Assembly: GCA_002633025.1 (NCBI GenBank)
Contig: NMRB01001185.1
Span: 50,400-114,399, forward strand
DNA from: Notospermus geniculatus
Taxonomy: Eukaryota; Nemertea; Pilidiophora; Heteronemertea; Lineidae
DNA: 64,000 nt
Reading direction: 5' to 3'
Shown: piece by piece, positions 20,300 through 33,534 of the stretch
Layout: the number at the start of each line of letters is the position of its first letter
How positions within the stretch are numbered: position 1 is the first letter of the stretch
Made by a program: the position numbers and the translations under genes
The notes under the pieces: model-generated
Seen by the model: the letters and a program-made list of their open reading frames with translations, nothing else
Told to the model about the DNA's origin: nothing
The model's database searches: none

Positions 20300-23224
20300 G
20301 AAGCCGGTTGCTACTGCGCAGACTCGGCTGCGGCGCTGTGAGACGCTCTCAGTCTCGCTGTTCTCAACAATCTTACCTTCTCGTACGTCGTGATAAACTC
20401 ATTTTTAAGGAGAGACATGTGGATTAAAGCTTTTGTTTTTGTCTCTAGGTAGTTGAGGTTGAGGATGCTCGTTCCTTCTATATCATCTAACCACAGAGGA
20501 GCGGACACCGACAGCCTCGGGTTTTTCTAATCTCAGTTTCATTCAATGAAACCACCTGGCCAAAATAAACATGATCCACGTGTTTTTTTCTGAAGATCTC
20601 TTACGAAATGTTGGCGACCTGTGATTCGAAAGAACTTTCGTCACCCTCTGAATCATTGTTACACAACGTTGGCATGAATAACCCTTTTCGTTTACCAGAT
20701 TCTTAACGAAACATTTTTGAGTTCCAACTACTAGTCTGGTCTTGCGTACGAACTCCTCCTAGGCCTGTTCAAGCAGCCCTGACGTTCCCTCCCCCAGCCA
20801 CTTCCACCTGAAATCCATGTCTTTGCCCTCCCTACCATATTTTTGCCATCATCACTGGTCACCCGAACCCTCATGATGAACACGTAGCACCGTGCGTACT
20901 GTCAATCAAACGATAGATTTCCAGGTACGATTTATACGAGGTGTCACTGCAGAGACAGCTCAGGGCTGGTGCTGCTGCTGCTACTGAGAAATTTTTCATT
21001 TCGGGAGTATCGGGCCTGGTACCTGCTTACCGCATTTTGAAATACATGTACGTATCAGGACCAAGCAGTGGACCTGTACTATTCCTGCCGTCACCCATCC
21101 AAGTGCTGACCGCGCTCAACGTTGCTTAACTCAGCTGAGAGGCCAAGGCGCCAACCAATAGGCAAAAAGGAAACCCTCATGGCCGTGCCAAATATGGGGA
21201 GGGGGGGGGGTACAGTAGGACCAAAGTATCACTGCACAGTATACGCCGCAGGGATATTCCAAGGCAGCTATAAATTTCCCCATTTGGTACCATGAATGGT
21301 GCTTGTCATACGTTTCGGAGGTGAGGGCAAATCGAATTAACCCTAAATAGATTTGCAAAACTTTAGGATATGTCCGAAAAGTGCACGATGGACAGTACAA
21401 GTGATTTTTGTTGACAATGACAACCCATGAACTGAGCAGGTGGTGTCATGCAAGGGTGTCAAATGGCAAAACGCAACCACCGTCTCATCACCAGCTCAAG
21501 GGAGGTGTTTCCAGTGTCTGTGCAAAAACAGGACTGGTGTTGTTGGTATGGTAGGGGGCGTACGGTCGGGAGGGGCAACCTCCCACAGCAGAGGGTGAAC
21601 AGGAGCGAGGTAAAAAAAGACCCTGTTGTGGGAGGATGCGGGATAACCAGGGAAATTTGACTTGTTTAGGAAGCCTGCGGCCCATCCCGAGGCAGAACAA
21701 GGCCTAACCCTGAAGTAGATATTGGTTTTCATCGTTCAAGAGGAATCACTTTTTTTACAAGAAACGCAGTGTTCATCAGTTTGTTTGATTTTGCACGTCG
21801 AACATGTGAAGTGCTAGTTCCAGACGGACCCATACAATAGCTATCAGCGAGAATGACAGAGGCTTCAGGTTTTTGTGATGCTGCCTGCATTTGTTCCCTT
21901 GGTTGGCACATGTTAGTCTTCATCCATCATTCATACATCTCTTTGTTTGGATGTGTATCAAAGAAGAGTAATGGTAGGCCTAATTGACGAAGCAGCGCCC
22001 GAAGCATGTTCAGCTTCGATTCCATTGTTCCGAGCTGATTGATTTTTGAGCTCGAGTTATAGACCCGCCTGTCAATAATTCAGTTAGCATCACCGGAGAC
22101 ACCGAATGGCCGAAGGCAACTTTGTGAAACAGGGGCCTTACTGGCAGCTGTTCCGTTGGTCGACAGGCCCCTTTTCCTTCACCACGCTGAGGGATGCAAC
22201 CAGTCACGTTTACGGGCCGCAAGTTGCTCGCGGACGCTTCGCGATAAAGGTCCCCAACTAATGTTCTAAGTTCTTTCCTCGAGTAAGCCTGCCCTGCACG
22301 TGCTGAATCTGTCGAAGAATCCTTGGCTCATGATCCCCTGGTGATATGCCACGGCGGAGGTGGAATTCTAGAATTCTAACAACAACCACAACGCCACACT
22401 CTTAGCCTCGGTCTCACCTATCTCGCTGCGCGGGACTTCCTCCCAAACAGGCCGTTGTGTTAATGCTTTACATGTATATGCTTCAATGAATTGCCAAATC
22501 TTGTTTAAGGAGTCAAAAGTCACCTGTCGAGATGGGCTACCATCTTGAACCTGGATGTTTTAATTGTTTTCCCCAAATGCCCTGTAGCGAATTGACGGCT
22601 CAGGACCGTCGAAGAGGCAAATGACATTTCTTTCGCCAAAAGGATACTTTAAACAGTTGAATCAACCTTAATTGAAAATCTACCGTGACTATACCCCTGA
22701 GGGCCAGAACCCTAGTCACCTTTGCCTGGGGTTAGCGTGTGGTGCCGTTTTCGCATTGTTCATCGCCGTTCCTGTCATATGATATCAGCCTCTAGTCACA
22801 GAACGTAAGGGCCACGTCAACTTTGTTTGTGCGCCACTCAGGGTTAATGCTTTATTCCTGGCTTATGCTGGGTGTTTCTATGTATCAGACACGCTGCTTG
22901 CGGGATATATGCGACTGATCCACAGATGAAAGACACATTTCAATGAGGGGAGAAAAAACGAAACCAATGGTTTGTCTCGCTTCTGCCTTTGTCGTCATAT
23001 TGGTAGAGGTTTGGCTTTGTAGAGGCGGATGACTCTTTCTGATGATTGTCAGGAGCAGGTGTCCCAGCATGCCGTGTGTGATATAACCTCTAACCCTTGG
23101 AAGATGGGAATATATCGAGGATGAGGCGAGAGATGGGTTTGGAATAGTAAAAGGGGGATGAGGACACCAGTATGATAAGATAGACGGCTGGTGGAACCAT
23201 TCTTAGCTAATCAGTGGTTCTTAA
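20300..23224. other. Intronic stretch without a recognised element
   Basis: Only short open frames and G-runs (about 21196-21210) are seen. ACTTTGTGAAACAGGGGCC near 22118 resembles one end of the GTTTCATAAAG-type MITEs but no partner end was found. Confidence 0.35.
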
Positions 23225-23281
23225 TGCTCGCTCCCTCCGTCACCGCATACATTTGTGTGCGCTGACGAAGGGAGCGAGCAC
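23225..23281. repeat. Hairpin, family GCTCCCTTCGTCACCGCA, copy 1
   Basis: 27-bp arms with a few mismatches: TGCTCGCTCCCTCCGTCA at left, and its near complement ending GGGAGCGAGCA at right. A related hairpin lies at 60452-60541. Confidence 0.65.
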
Positions 23282-24610
23282 TAAAAACATCTGATATTCT
23301 CAGGATGGGTGGAACCGAGGTAGGCCAGCTCATATCCCCTTGTCCAACCTCGTTTCAAGGTCTCCTGTCCGCTTTTGTCGACTTTTACATCTAGCTCTTT
23401 TCGCTCTTGGTACCAGTTGAGCCTTGCGAAATTTTTTTTCTAAAAACTCCCTGGTGGAGCTCATCTTGCTTATGATATTCAATATTACCAGCTTCCTGGC
23501 CCAACTTACAAACATCAGTCGCCAGATCGTAAAAAGGTATGGTATTGTTTCGCATGTGTAGAACGGGTATAACCCAGGTAATCTGGCCCGCCATTTTGGT
23601 TTTGGTTTTACCAGAATGATGTTTGTTATCTATCGAAAACTGAGGCGTCCATTGCTCGCTTCCATCTACAGCAAATAGAGCTCCTTGATATTGGAATTTA
23701 CCTGTCATTACCAGTTAATGGAGCCCGAGTGAAACCGTTTAACAGTCATTCAATTTCAAAGTCTATCATTCTAAATTTGCATCTGATATCTACCAATCAG
23801 ATTGTCAGGGGACCGTCAGTGCGGGCGATACACCAGTCGGTCTCATGTCGTCTGACACTGGAAGACCCGTAGGAGATTGCCTTATTCATCCGTCCTCCAC
23901 GCGCACTGCGCTCTAACAAAACATATCATCACCTAGAATTTATTTCTCATTTCGCTTGCTTCCGAATACAAAATTTCTGACAAAATAATTAATATAGAGT
24001 TATCGGCGATCATGTAGTGGCGCAAAACAGCGCGCGCCGCAGCCAACTGACGATCGATGGCAATGTTATTGTCACGACGTCACCGTTCTTGGCCGCTTTT
24101 CTTTAATATTCCATTTTGCGTGCATACATCGAAGGGAATCTACTTTATAGTAATGAATCATGACAAACTGTAAATAAAATACCTCCTCTTTTGTACAGTG
24201 TCGTGATTAGACATGATGGCATGCAACCTGCAGCAGGTCCGGTTTTTGATTCTCAATGCCGTATTTTGTTGGGCGAGGCAGTAGATTTACATGGACAAAA
24301 CGTTCATCTTCAATCATCAGAGTCTACGCAAATGTTCCTTCCCCCGGCGCACTTGTCACTGGAGGGAGCGGTAGGGACCGCAATGGCCTGAGTTTCACAT
24401 GTTGCAAAACTTTGAGAGACAGCTCCACTGAGAACTAAGGAGTTAATCCCGAAGATTTACCACAGAGGCACAACCACAGCCTCAATTCTCCTCCATCGGA
24501 GTTCAGGACCATTTGTTGGTCCTTTTGTTTCCCTATCCAGCCGTTGGGATAGACAAGTAGTGTAACCCGTCCGAGTTGGGATCGCCAAGTCCGACGGAAG
24601 CTATGTTCTT
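23282..24610. other. Intronic stretch without a supported gene
   Basis: The minus-strand open frame 23391-23708 is the only frame of note and has no recognisable domain or splice context. Confidence 0.35.
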
Positions 24611-24845
24611 GGTGACCCAACTGGAATCGAACCTGGCGTCTCCCAAGTCCTGCTCCTGTCCCTGACGACCCAGCCTGGTATCGAACCTGCCTGGCGTCTC
24701 CCAAGTCCTGCTCCTGTCCCTGATGCCCCAGCCCGGTATCCAATCTACCTGGTGTCTCCCAAATCATACCCCTGACCCTGACGACCGAGCATAGTATCGA
24801 ACCTGCCGGGCGTCTTCCACGTCCTGCTAATGTCTCTGATGACTA
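24611..24845. repeat. Tandem repeat of about 60 bp, four diverged units, each with a B-box-like motif
   Basis: The unit runs TGGTATCGAACCTGCCTGGC, then GTCTCCCAAGTCCTGCTCC, TGTCCCTGATG and CCCAGCC. On the minus strand each unit carries GGTTCGATACC or a close variant, like a pol III B box. Confidence 0.7.
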
Positions 24846-26508
24846 GGCCTACCGGGACAATTCTGACCTTTCATGCAAAAAGACAGTATCCCCACTCCGC
24901 GGGGAACGGCCAATCGAACTAATAGCTCTATCATGTACTACAATGTACGCTGACGTGTAAGTGTCGCTATTACTATGATCAAGCATGCTCCCGCTGCGTT
25001 TTACCATTTCAAGACAGAATTCCCCTGTGTTCCTTGGCTATGTTGCAAGTAACGTTGCTTTGAAATGAGTTGAAGGTTACTCCACCCATCATATCAATCT
25101 GTATCATTTCACACCAACCCTTGGTCTCCCTCACAAGAAGTGAATACTACCATCGCGGTATCACTCCTTCCACTTAGCCATTGACACAACATACGGTACA
25201 TTTAGCGGCCTATAATTCAAAGCTTTACGAAACCTAACATTCTCCATGGCACTGTATCACACGTCCTCTGAACTCCGCCGCAAGGCATTCAATTTTCTCC
25301 TGCCAATCAGAATTAAGTTACGACATGATGGTTGTGACGACGTAAGAGCAGGCAGAGGTTGGTGGAGAAGGGGAGTCTGACTCGGGACGAATGAAGGGTA
25401 TGCCCGGGACACTCTACCAGTCGAACAGGTCTACTGAACATTCAACATGAACCTTCGACTTGGGACGACGAAACACAGACCCTACCTGTCCCCGAGGACA
25501 GCCTTGGGCAGGGAAAGACAGCTGTTAAGCAAGTTCAGAACAGCTGTAACAGGGAGATCGAACTCTGTGGTCAGTCACAAATCAATTCCGTACGGCTCTC
25601 GTAGGATGGCCCAATATCCTTTACCTGCCCCACCTCCCTTGAACCTTCAGTTTTAGGGTTGTCCCGCACTCGAAGTCGTCAAATCGTTTGTAGTCAGCAC
25701 CCTTGCCCTTGAATAAGGGCCTATTCGTTGGCTTGAGTTTCGTATTCGGTTTGTGTTTGGTTTTGATTTCTCGGGCATTTCACCAGAAAAACGCGCCTCC
25801 ACGCTGCAGCCTGACGCTGCCCGTTGGACAAACATACGTTTCTTCTACAAGAAGATTGTAAGTAGCTGCCGTTGGCCGAATTTGCGGATTAACTTGGTCT
25901 CAACAGGGGGATGGCCCAACTTTCTTCATGTTCAACTTCTTTTGCCCGTTAAAGCGGACACATATCTGAGAACCTTCATCGTGTGCTCGACTTCAGGTTA
26001 GAGCTTGGTAATCATCAAGATACCCTTTAAACAAAAGAACATCGGGGTTGTTGGCCCTGACCAATGACAAAAGCAACGTCAGTTCAGTTAGGCCGGTTTG
26101 AATTAAAATCGGCGTCCGTGAGGGACCATACATCTAATGAAATTGCTTCCCTAGCTGCAATTGAACCAGCGGAAGAACGAACAATATGTCAATTCCAGTT
26201 GAACTGGTCTATACCTGGTGTAGGATTCGATATTGGTAGACTTGTTATCCTGGGGATCTCAATCGATGCTGGGAGTTGGTGACGCCCATCCACCGGGCTT
26301 CCCAGCTCCGCTAGGCTAACCATTGTCATACGCTGTACCTGATAACTAGCGTCGATGTAACGTTGTAGCTAACATGGCCTACACACAATGGCTTGTTCGG
26401 TTCAATGCAGCGGTAATATGAAACCGATACGGGTCCTGCCCACAGGGTCGGGAGTCAGACTCGTATTTCAGACAAGCCCTCATCCAGGGCGGATTAACTG
26501 GCCATTTT
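24846..26508. other. Intronic stretch without a recognised element
   Basis: Short open frames only. Confidence 0.35.
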
Positions 26509-27360
26509 GTGATGAAATACGCTTGTTCGTCTATCAACAGTGTGTTATTTGCGTTAGGATTGTGGTGTTCTTGGTGTAGGCCCATACCGGGGCAGGCCTA
26601 CTCTCGTCGTGGATACCACCTGCTACTTTTGCAGAATTTGATAATGATCGAAAGTTGCGAGGAGAGCGTCTTTGGGACGTCTACGTTTAATGTTGATCTC
26701 GAAGCTCGGCCGTTCCTCCAACTAAAGTCGATTTCATTTGTAATATCTTTCGCAAGAAGAAACCGCGACAGAGCAAAAGCTTCGATAGCCTGTATCTGGT
26801 ATTCGACCTTGAAAAGTGTCCTCGCTCATCACCCGGACAATACCGCTAACCCCATCAAAATCAGTCCCACTATTAACCATTCCCGCACGAACCAAGATCT
26901 GGCTACATATGATTTGATATTTTTTGGTCGCATCATTGATTTACATCCAGTCTCTCCTTGTCGAATCAATACCATTTACTGGATTCAAATGGAATCCTTC
27001 ATACACACAAGTAAATTTTTTTCCCAATTTCCGTATTGTTTACCTATGTTTACCATTAACCTACGCCTCGTCGATTTGGGAAAGCCAATACAAAGATACA
27101 TTGTAATTGATTTATTTTTTGCGGCCGGGCACCTGAAATCGGTAAACGAAGAATTTGACGGAGAATTTGATTGTCCTTTGGATTGCTGTCCAGCCTTGAC
27201 ATCTCATGCTGCCACAAAAAGAAAACTTTTCATAGAACTAGCGTGGAATCGACTTCGGACTTGCAATCTCGTCCCCAGTTGGCTTGGATGCCGAGTGCAC
27301 CTGGGTTCAGGTTCCGCTACTGTGCGTCTTGCCAACTCAGCTGATTCTGATGACAGCTGA
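26509..27360 (+). other. Open frame of 283 codons, coding status unknown
   Basis: This is the longest uninterrupted frame in the window outside gaps. The predicted protein has no domain I recognise and an unusual composition (many Cys, Trp, His and Ile). Its 3' end overlaps, in another frame, the better-looking exon at 27341-27553. It may be chance or an old element. Confidence 0.2.
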
Positions 27361-27553
27361 GCTCCCTGATCTTGCCTTCTCCTATCGCTACCTGGAGACA
27401 GAATCTGCAGCAAAAAAGGAAGCCATTCAGACATTTCTACAGCAATGTACTAGTATCTTACAAGATTGCGTGCTAAAGATACTGCTAACGGGACAAAGCA
27501 CCTCAGCAGGGTCTGGGATGTCGACCACACGCCTCAAGCACTTTATCGATTCG
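27341..27553 (+). CDS. Exon-like open segment of 71 codons, possible NOL4 cassette exon or nested gene exon
   Basis: The acceptor is GTCTTGCCAACTCAG before 27341 and the donor is TCG then GTATGA at 27554. Between them is an open phase-0 frame that looks like real protein: ELPDLAFSYRYLETESAAKK, then EAIQTFLQQCTSILQDC and VLKILLTGQS, helical and amphipathic. The length is a multiple of three and both phases are 0, so it would splice between NOL4 exons 1 and 2 without shifting the frame. It does not match NOL4 sequence I know and I do not recognise it as another family. It could belong to an unidentified nested gene or a pseudogene piece. Confidence 0.35.
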
Positions 27554-30486
27554 GTATGATTTGTCTCAAAGACTTCCTCTACAATTACGCGGGAATATAA
27601 TCCGGCTATCTCCGGGCGACCTGTCACGACTCGGCCTTACGTGCCGGACCACCCTGCGCAGGTACACAAATCTCCTCACCAATAAAAGCAGCGTCCTATG
27701 CAAAGTCGGTTGCCATGGTGATACAACCTTAAGTAAGAATCGGGATTTAATCATCTCAATTATAATCGCAAATCTATGATATCAAAAGCTTTCTTGTAGC
27801 GAAATCTGCCATCTTGATAACCTGTCGTCCCGTGGCTGAACACGGCGCGGCATGATGACGTCATTATCTGAAAACGAGGCTCTGCGTGCTCCGCCATGTA
27901 CACTGGCCAATACTAGCCCAGGATGTGCATATGGTTATTCATGGTTCACGTGCTTGAAGGGTGTGGCCACTGCTAGCATGGGGTCAGGGCGGATACTAAT
28001 CAGGAAATGGACCGTATTAGTGCGATTTATGAAGTGATAATATCTTTGGCGGTGGGCAAGGCGGAGACAGTAATATGGCTAGCGTCAAATCGGACGCCAT
28101 TTCACACGACTAGGTGCTGCAGATTGATGTGCTCAACTCATAGCCTGCAGAGCATGTGCGAGCTTTGGAGATCGGTCTCCTTCCCTCGACATTATAAAAC
28201 CTGAGGGTCTCTGTATCTGGGTGGTCGCTTTCGGTCTCAAGACCAAGGACGGCCTAGTACAGACCTACCGGACCATCGCCTACCACTAGACTTTTACCTA
28301 TTACCGTTAATATGCATTAACATCGAGGGCCTGACGAAACTGCTAAGTCAGCACTTTCGTACGGACTGCTAGATCCGAACATATCCATATTTCTTATTAA
28401 TCAACATTTATGCTGAGAAGATCCAATATATGAACATTATTGAAGATATCAGAAAAGGCTTTGGCTGATTAGGGCCCATATTAATTAAAACTCACACTCA
28501 CTCAGTGAGACTGCTCGGGCTCAAACGCAGTAATAACGAGGCCGCACAACCGGCATATTCAGAACCCCGGGTGCGGGTCATAGCCCGTCGGAACCACAAA
28601 GACGCCAACTATCTTGAGATCACTCTTGTCGTGGTCGGGCGGAATTATCAGAAAAAGCCGCGCTGCCACAGATGCTTTGATCTGGGAGATGCTGCTCGCC
28701 AGCTAACCGTCCGGGTTTCATTATTGACTGAGCTGCCAAGATGAAAAGAGTACCTCATCGCCGTCAGACAAGGCTTGTTTGAAGACGGTTCCCGCCCGCG
28801 GCAAGCAGGACTGAAACTTCTCCAAGATGGCGGAGATAGTCCGGGTCAGCGCCAGATCCAGTTGGTGATCGCCTCTCCTTGCTTTCATTGCGTAGTTTAT
28901 CTCGGGGTGGAAAGAACGCGTTGAATAATTCATGAAGGTTGTGTTTAGTCCCGGGCCACGAGGCCGGCTGGTGCTTTTAAAACTAACTCCCAACTCATTA
29001 GTATTCTGCAAAGTGTTAGCCTATTGCCAGTTTTTTAGCTCTGTTTTTTTCTCGGTGTGGTTTGGTCCGAGATTGGCTGCTGTTGGTTGGCCGTCCCATC
29101 CCCAGGGCCTGCCGGGGATTAGCGCCGCTCCGTGGACACAGCGGAACGGACAGGCATAAATTGTGGATTACAAGCCACGCGCTGCATTAATGACCATTTT
29201 TTGATGGAGCACGGTGGAGGAATCTCAGTCGATTATAACGCTTCTTGCGTCTTCTCCAGACGAAAAACTGGTCGTCTCTGCCTGAAGACATCTTATGAAG
29301 GGCCGCGCCTCTCGGTATGGAGGCGGTGGAGATGTCTGCCGGCCGTGAGCCGCATCCCAGAACCAGGTACAGAATTATGGTCCGGAGAAGTGAGACAATG
29401 ATTTCTAGATGCACGCACACACAGACAATACCTCGATCACTTTCAAAATATGGTCTGGCTAAACGCTTCCTTGCATTCAATTCAAGTCTTTGTCGGCCCA
29501 TCACTGACATTCCTCAAGTGACGTCCTGGGCGCAACTGAATGGCTGATACGTGGAAGTGAGATGTGTTTTTGATTTATAGATCTGCAGCCAGCCAGACTA
29601 GCAAATTAATGAATGGTTACTGAGAGTTACCGCCGGTATATTCTGCAGTTACACAACTCTCACTTCACTTCCACCTCCGGTCGTTCCCGGCCTCTCGGGG
29701 AATTGAATCAACTATTACCGATACATTATGCCGGTGGATTTCGTGGCAAACCGACTTTTCTGGCCCATTCGGATCGTCAGACACTTAATCATTGTCAAAT
29801 CCAATTTCTTGCGTGCATTGACCAACCAGGATGATAAATAATCGAGTTGTTTGCGGGACGATGTTGGATGCGAGTCGAGAATATGGGTTATTCGGTGTGT
29901 TCGGTCGTCGGGACCCCGATTATACCGGTCATCCCCTTTGCTTCGTCTGAGCAGGCACGAAAATGATGCCGTTGGCGGGAGTTTTCGTTGTGACTTCGTG
30001 AAGGCACATTGTCCGACCGCGCCGGAATCTACGGAAAGACGTTCCTTGGTGTCCGGGAATCTTGCATTATGTGAGCTGCATCTCTTTGTCCCAGCTTGTT
30101 CCTCAAAGCAGCCCTCATTTCGTCTGGTTCGTTGGACTCAGTCCTTTTTCACCGTCCTGTACATTGTCTGCCGGCCAAGGAAGATCTGCCAGCGGACACT
30201 TCGGTGCTGTCTTCGTCGACTCCCGACCTCTGCGTCCACTGGCGTATACTTACCTCCATGGTCCTTCAAACGGTCTGCTGGTATATGCGTACCTCTGTCA
30301 CAATTTCCCTACCCGTGCTTCCTCGACGCTGGCTGGCTGGGTCGCCAACTTCTGAGTTCCAGAAAGCAGCTATATACAGCACAGGACATCGGCCGTCCGG
30401 CCCAGTTTTCATGGAAATCTGTCTCTTTGTTGGCCAAGACCTGGCCCTTTCTGGTCAGAAAACCAAGAATTGCTTCTGCTCATTGC
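27554..30486. other. Intronic stretch without a supported gene
   Basis: A 221-codon open frame (29851-30516) runs into the MITE at 30487 and has no recognisable features; it is probably fortuitous. Confidence 0.35.
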
Positions 30487-30609
30487 GTCGTATTCATAAA
30501 GTGGTTCTATCATTAGAACCGTCTTAGGCTGGTTCCAAGTGTACTTCACCACTACACTTGGAACCGGCCTAAGACGGTTCTAACGATAGAACCGCTTTAT
30601 GAATACGAC
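30487..30609. mobile_element. MITE family B (123 bp foldback, GTCGTATTCATAAAG ends)
   Basis: Arms of about 55 bp (GTCGTATTCATAAAGYGGTT, CTATCRTTAGAACCGTCTTA) pair with a few mismatches. The whole element is nearly a palindrome around a short centre. Confidence 0.8.
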
Positions 30610-33534
30610 CCAGAGTCCACATCGGCGTATCAGATCTGCACAAGCCGTTTTCATGATGTTTTGTTCAAACTGCAGTGTCCCAAAGGACAACCCAGTCCTC
30701 TACTCCTGGTTTCTCGTTGTCGTATCCACCCCTCATGTCACCCGCTCCTTACACCTCTTGCCTACACACGAGTTCACCACTCCGCTACGGGCCGTACCAT
30801 CGGAAGAGACATAAGAGGATAACCTAATCTGGGATGCTTCCCGATTAGCGGGCCATCCAGTATTGAACGCTGAGACAGCCTCAATATGGAATGCAGCACC
30901 CGCCATTCACTTGTCACAGTCAACCCAGACGTGGTGAAAATAGTAATGTGGAAAGTTGATGTAGCTGGGAGTCGAAAATTGACCCTCTGTTTGCCCTGAA
31001 TATATATTTGTCTTTAGACCATCTTTCTGGAAGTGGTCCTAACAGGGACAACGTAAGTGTGAACGTATTGGGATTCCTAGACATCTCTAGTGCTAGTTCT
31101 AATACCCGTTACAGAAAAAGCGTTCCTTCTGAAACCAGGCCGACAAGATTGTAACAGGGCAGAGAAAACACGGTGAGCTCTGGGAGATTTCTATTTGGCG
31201 AGCATCCTGCGTAAGCCGGCTGGCTCTGATCGTGTAAGTGGTTGCCAAGCCTTAGGGGAATAAACTTCGATCGATGGATGTCTCATGCCAGGTATATTAT
31301 CCACGAGAGCTAATGTTTCCTGGGCGTATCCATCAAGGTACAGCCAAGTCCCGAATCGAAACGGAAATACCGGTGCTTGAGTGACCTGTCACCAGGGGTC
31401 ACGTGATCAGGCAAGGGAAGTGCCGATGGTGTAGTTTGTCTGTCGTTTATTAGTCGTGTCGGTGTCAGGCTCCGACCAACCTCTCCAAGGCGCAATCTCC
31501 TCATCCCACCCACTCCGTGGCATCAACCGCATCCTGCAAGCTTGCGTATGTGACCTCCAAATGACCTTGAACTTGAACTCAAATGACCCTGAACTTGGTA
31601 AGCAGGTCAAGGCCAAGCCAATGGTCAGGGCAGTGAAGGATGGCGCGTTCAGCGCACAGTTTGAACTCAGTACTGAAAACATATTTGATTAGGTTGTTCG
31701 CAGTGCTGGGAAGAAGTCGTCACCTCTCTGACAGGGTGACTTTATTCACACCACCTGCTGCGACCAGTGACTCAAAATGATGAAAGTTGCCATCGTTTTG
31801 ATCGAATCAAACACGGTCCTTTCCGTCCTCCTCTTCGTTTGGGACGTATTGTTTTCAATCGTCTGCTTATAGAGGAAGTTAATCAGGAGACTCGGATGCT
31901 TCGAGAGAACGCCCGCGGGATGCTGGGAGTTCACGGCACCAAATAACTACCACCTTCATATCGAAGCCTGATATTACATCAGACACCTTATTGTCTATTG
32001 GTGCCGGCGATGGTTCAGGACCGCGCTGCAATTTACCCGGTAAAGGCAGGTTCTGGCGTCAAATGACATGAGTGTGCTTAGCATAGAACTAAGGCAGAGG
32101 TGACGGTCTCGGGCGAGCATTATGCAGATCAAAGGGTTCAAACCTTGAGGTCTTTTGTCCTCGAGCGGGGAGGCACATCCGCTGTTCTCAAAGGCATGTC
32201 GTCCTTGAACTGGGTATTGCAAATAGAAACCCAGTGTCTGGTCAAGGGGGAACAGCGGCTCATTCTCTAGGACAATGGGGGGGGGGGGGCTGTTTCTCCC
32301 TGGATTTCCTCTTGGTGGCGTTCATATGTAACTAGGCCTACCAACATGAAACATTGTGTCTCCTGCCACACGACGCACCATACGCTGCTCAGATCCTCAA
32401 TACCTCTGGCAAAATCCAGTTGTATCCAGGTAGAGTTCATCGTTCATAATTTATGAGAACCTTGCACCGGGATATTGGGCCGATCGACCGGTTCCATCGG
32501 TATATAATCAGTGCAAACGACTGTAATCCCCGATCCTAGCTCAGGCTGCCCTGCTGAGTGATCCTGATTGTCCTGTGTTTGATGTGACGCGCCGGGATGA
32601 GAGCGGGACAAGCTGTTTACTTGTCATCTGACTAGAGAGGCAGAAAATGATTGGATCTCGTGTGAGTGGTGTCCGGGCGACGACCGGGTGGATGGGACAG
32701 GATAGAAACAGGCAAGCTCATTGATCGAAGTCCCCAAGGTCGACGGGGGCATCCGGTATCAGCTGCTAGTCTCGTTTTTAAACGAGATGGGAGACAGGTT
32801 TGCGTGACTCGAGCTATTCAGTGAGAGCCGGTGTGAAAGGATTGGTACTCCGAGGAATGCAAGTCCGAGTAACAATAGTCTACTCTTGTAAAGGCAGTTA
32901 TAGTCGAATGGTCATGGTTTCTGAATCCCGATATCCCAATACCTCACAAATGGTAAAACCGGACTTAGATTCCAGGTGGACTTAGATTCCTGTCACACCG
33001 GGACGTCTGCTTTGGTCGCTAAACGAGGGGGTTTCTACATGTATGATGTTGAGGGGCTGTGTTTGGCGGCCATATTGGTGAACAAACTACGTCAAGGAAC
33101 TACTCTGGTTCCCTGACCTGCCGTATCATGGCGCCGACTGATTTGCGATAGGAACCAGTCCAGAATCGTCATTTGGCGCCAGGTTTAAATATCTCATGCA
33201 CCAATCAGAACCCTTATCTGCTGGAACGAGGCTTGTCTCCGTAACAACGGGGAAACATGGCGGTTTACCAAACGGGCACCAGATACCACCTGCATACATA
33301 ACTTATACTTGTGTCATCATTTTGCTTTTGTTCACGTTTCCATTTCTCGTTGAGCAACACACCTAGAATTGTATGGAATTTTATCGAACCGGCTGTGGGA
33401 TTAACAAAGGAGTATCTCCCGCATGCCTGAGGGTCCAATCGTGACAATGAGGCAGTGGCCCGTTCCCTGTATGATACATCACTGTCACCAGGCCGTCACC
33501 GTATGCTGGGATACACCAATATTGTAATATGAAT
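30610..33534. other. Intronic stretch without a supported gene
   Basis: It contains a G homopolymer run (about 32278-32290) and a LINE-tail-like TGACCTTGAACTTGAACT at about 31561. Nothing else was recognised. Confidence 0.35.

Noticed and set aside
29851-30516. 221-codon open frame
   Set aside because: It runs into a MITE, has overlapping frames of similar length, and shows no recognisable protein features.
31561-31600. Nuclear receptor response element (TGACCTTGAACTTGAACT)
   Set aside because: The same wording appears in the LINE tail at about 645-663, so a truncated LINE 3' end is simpler.
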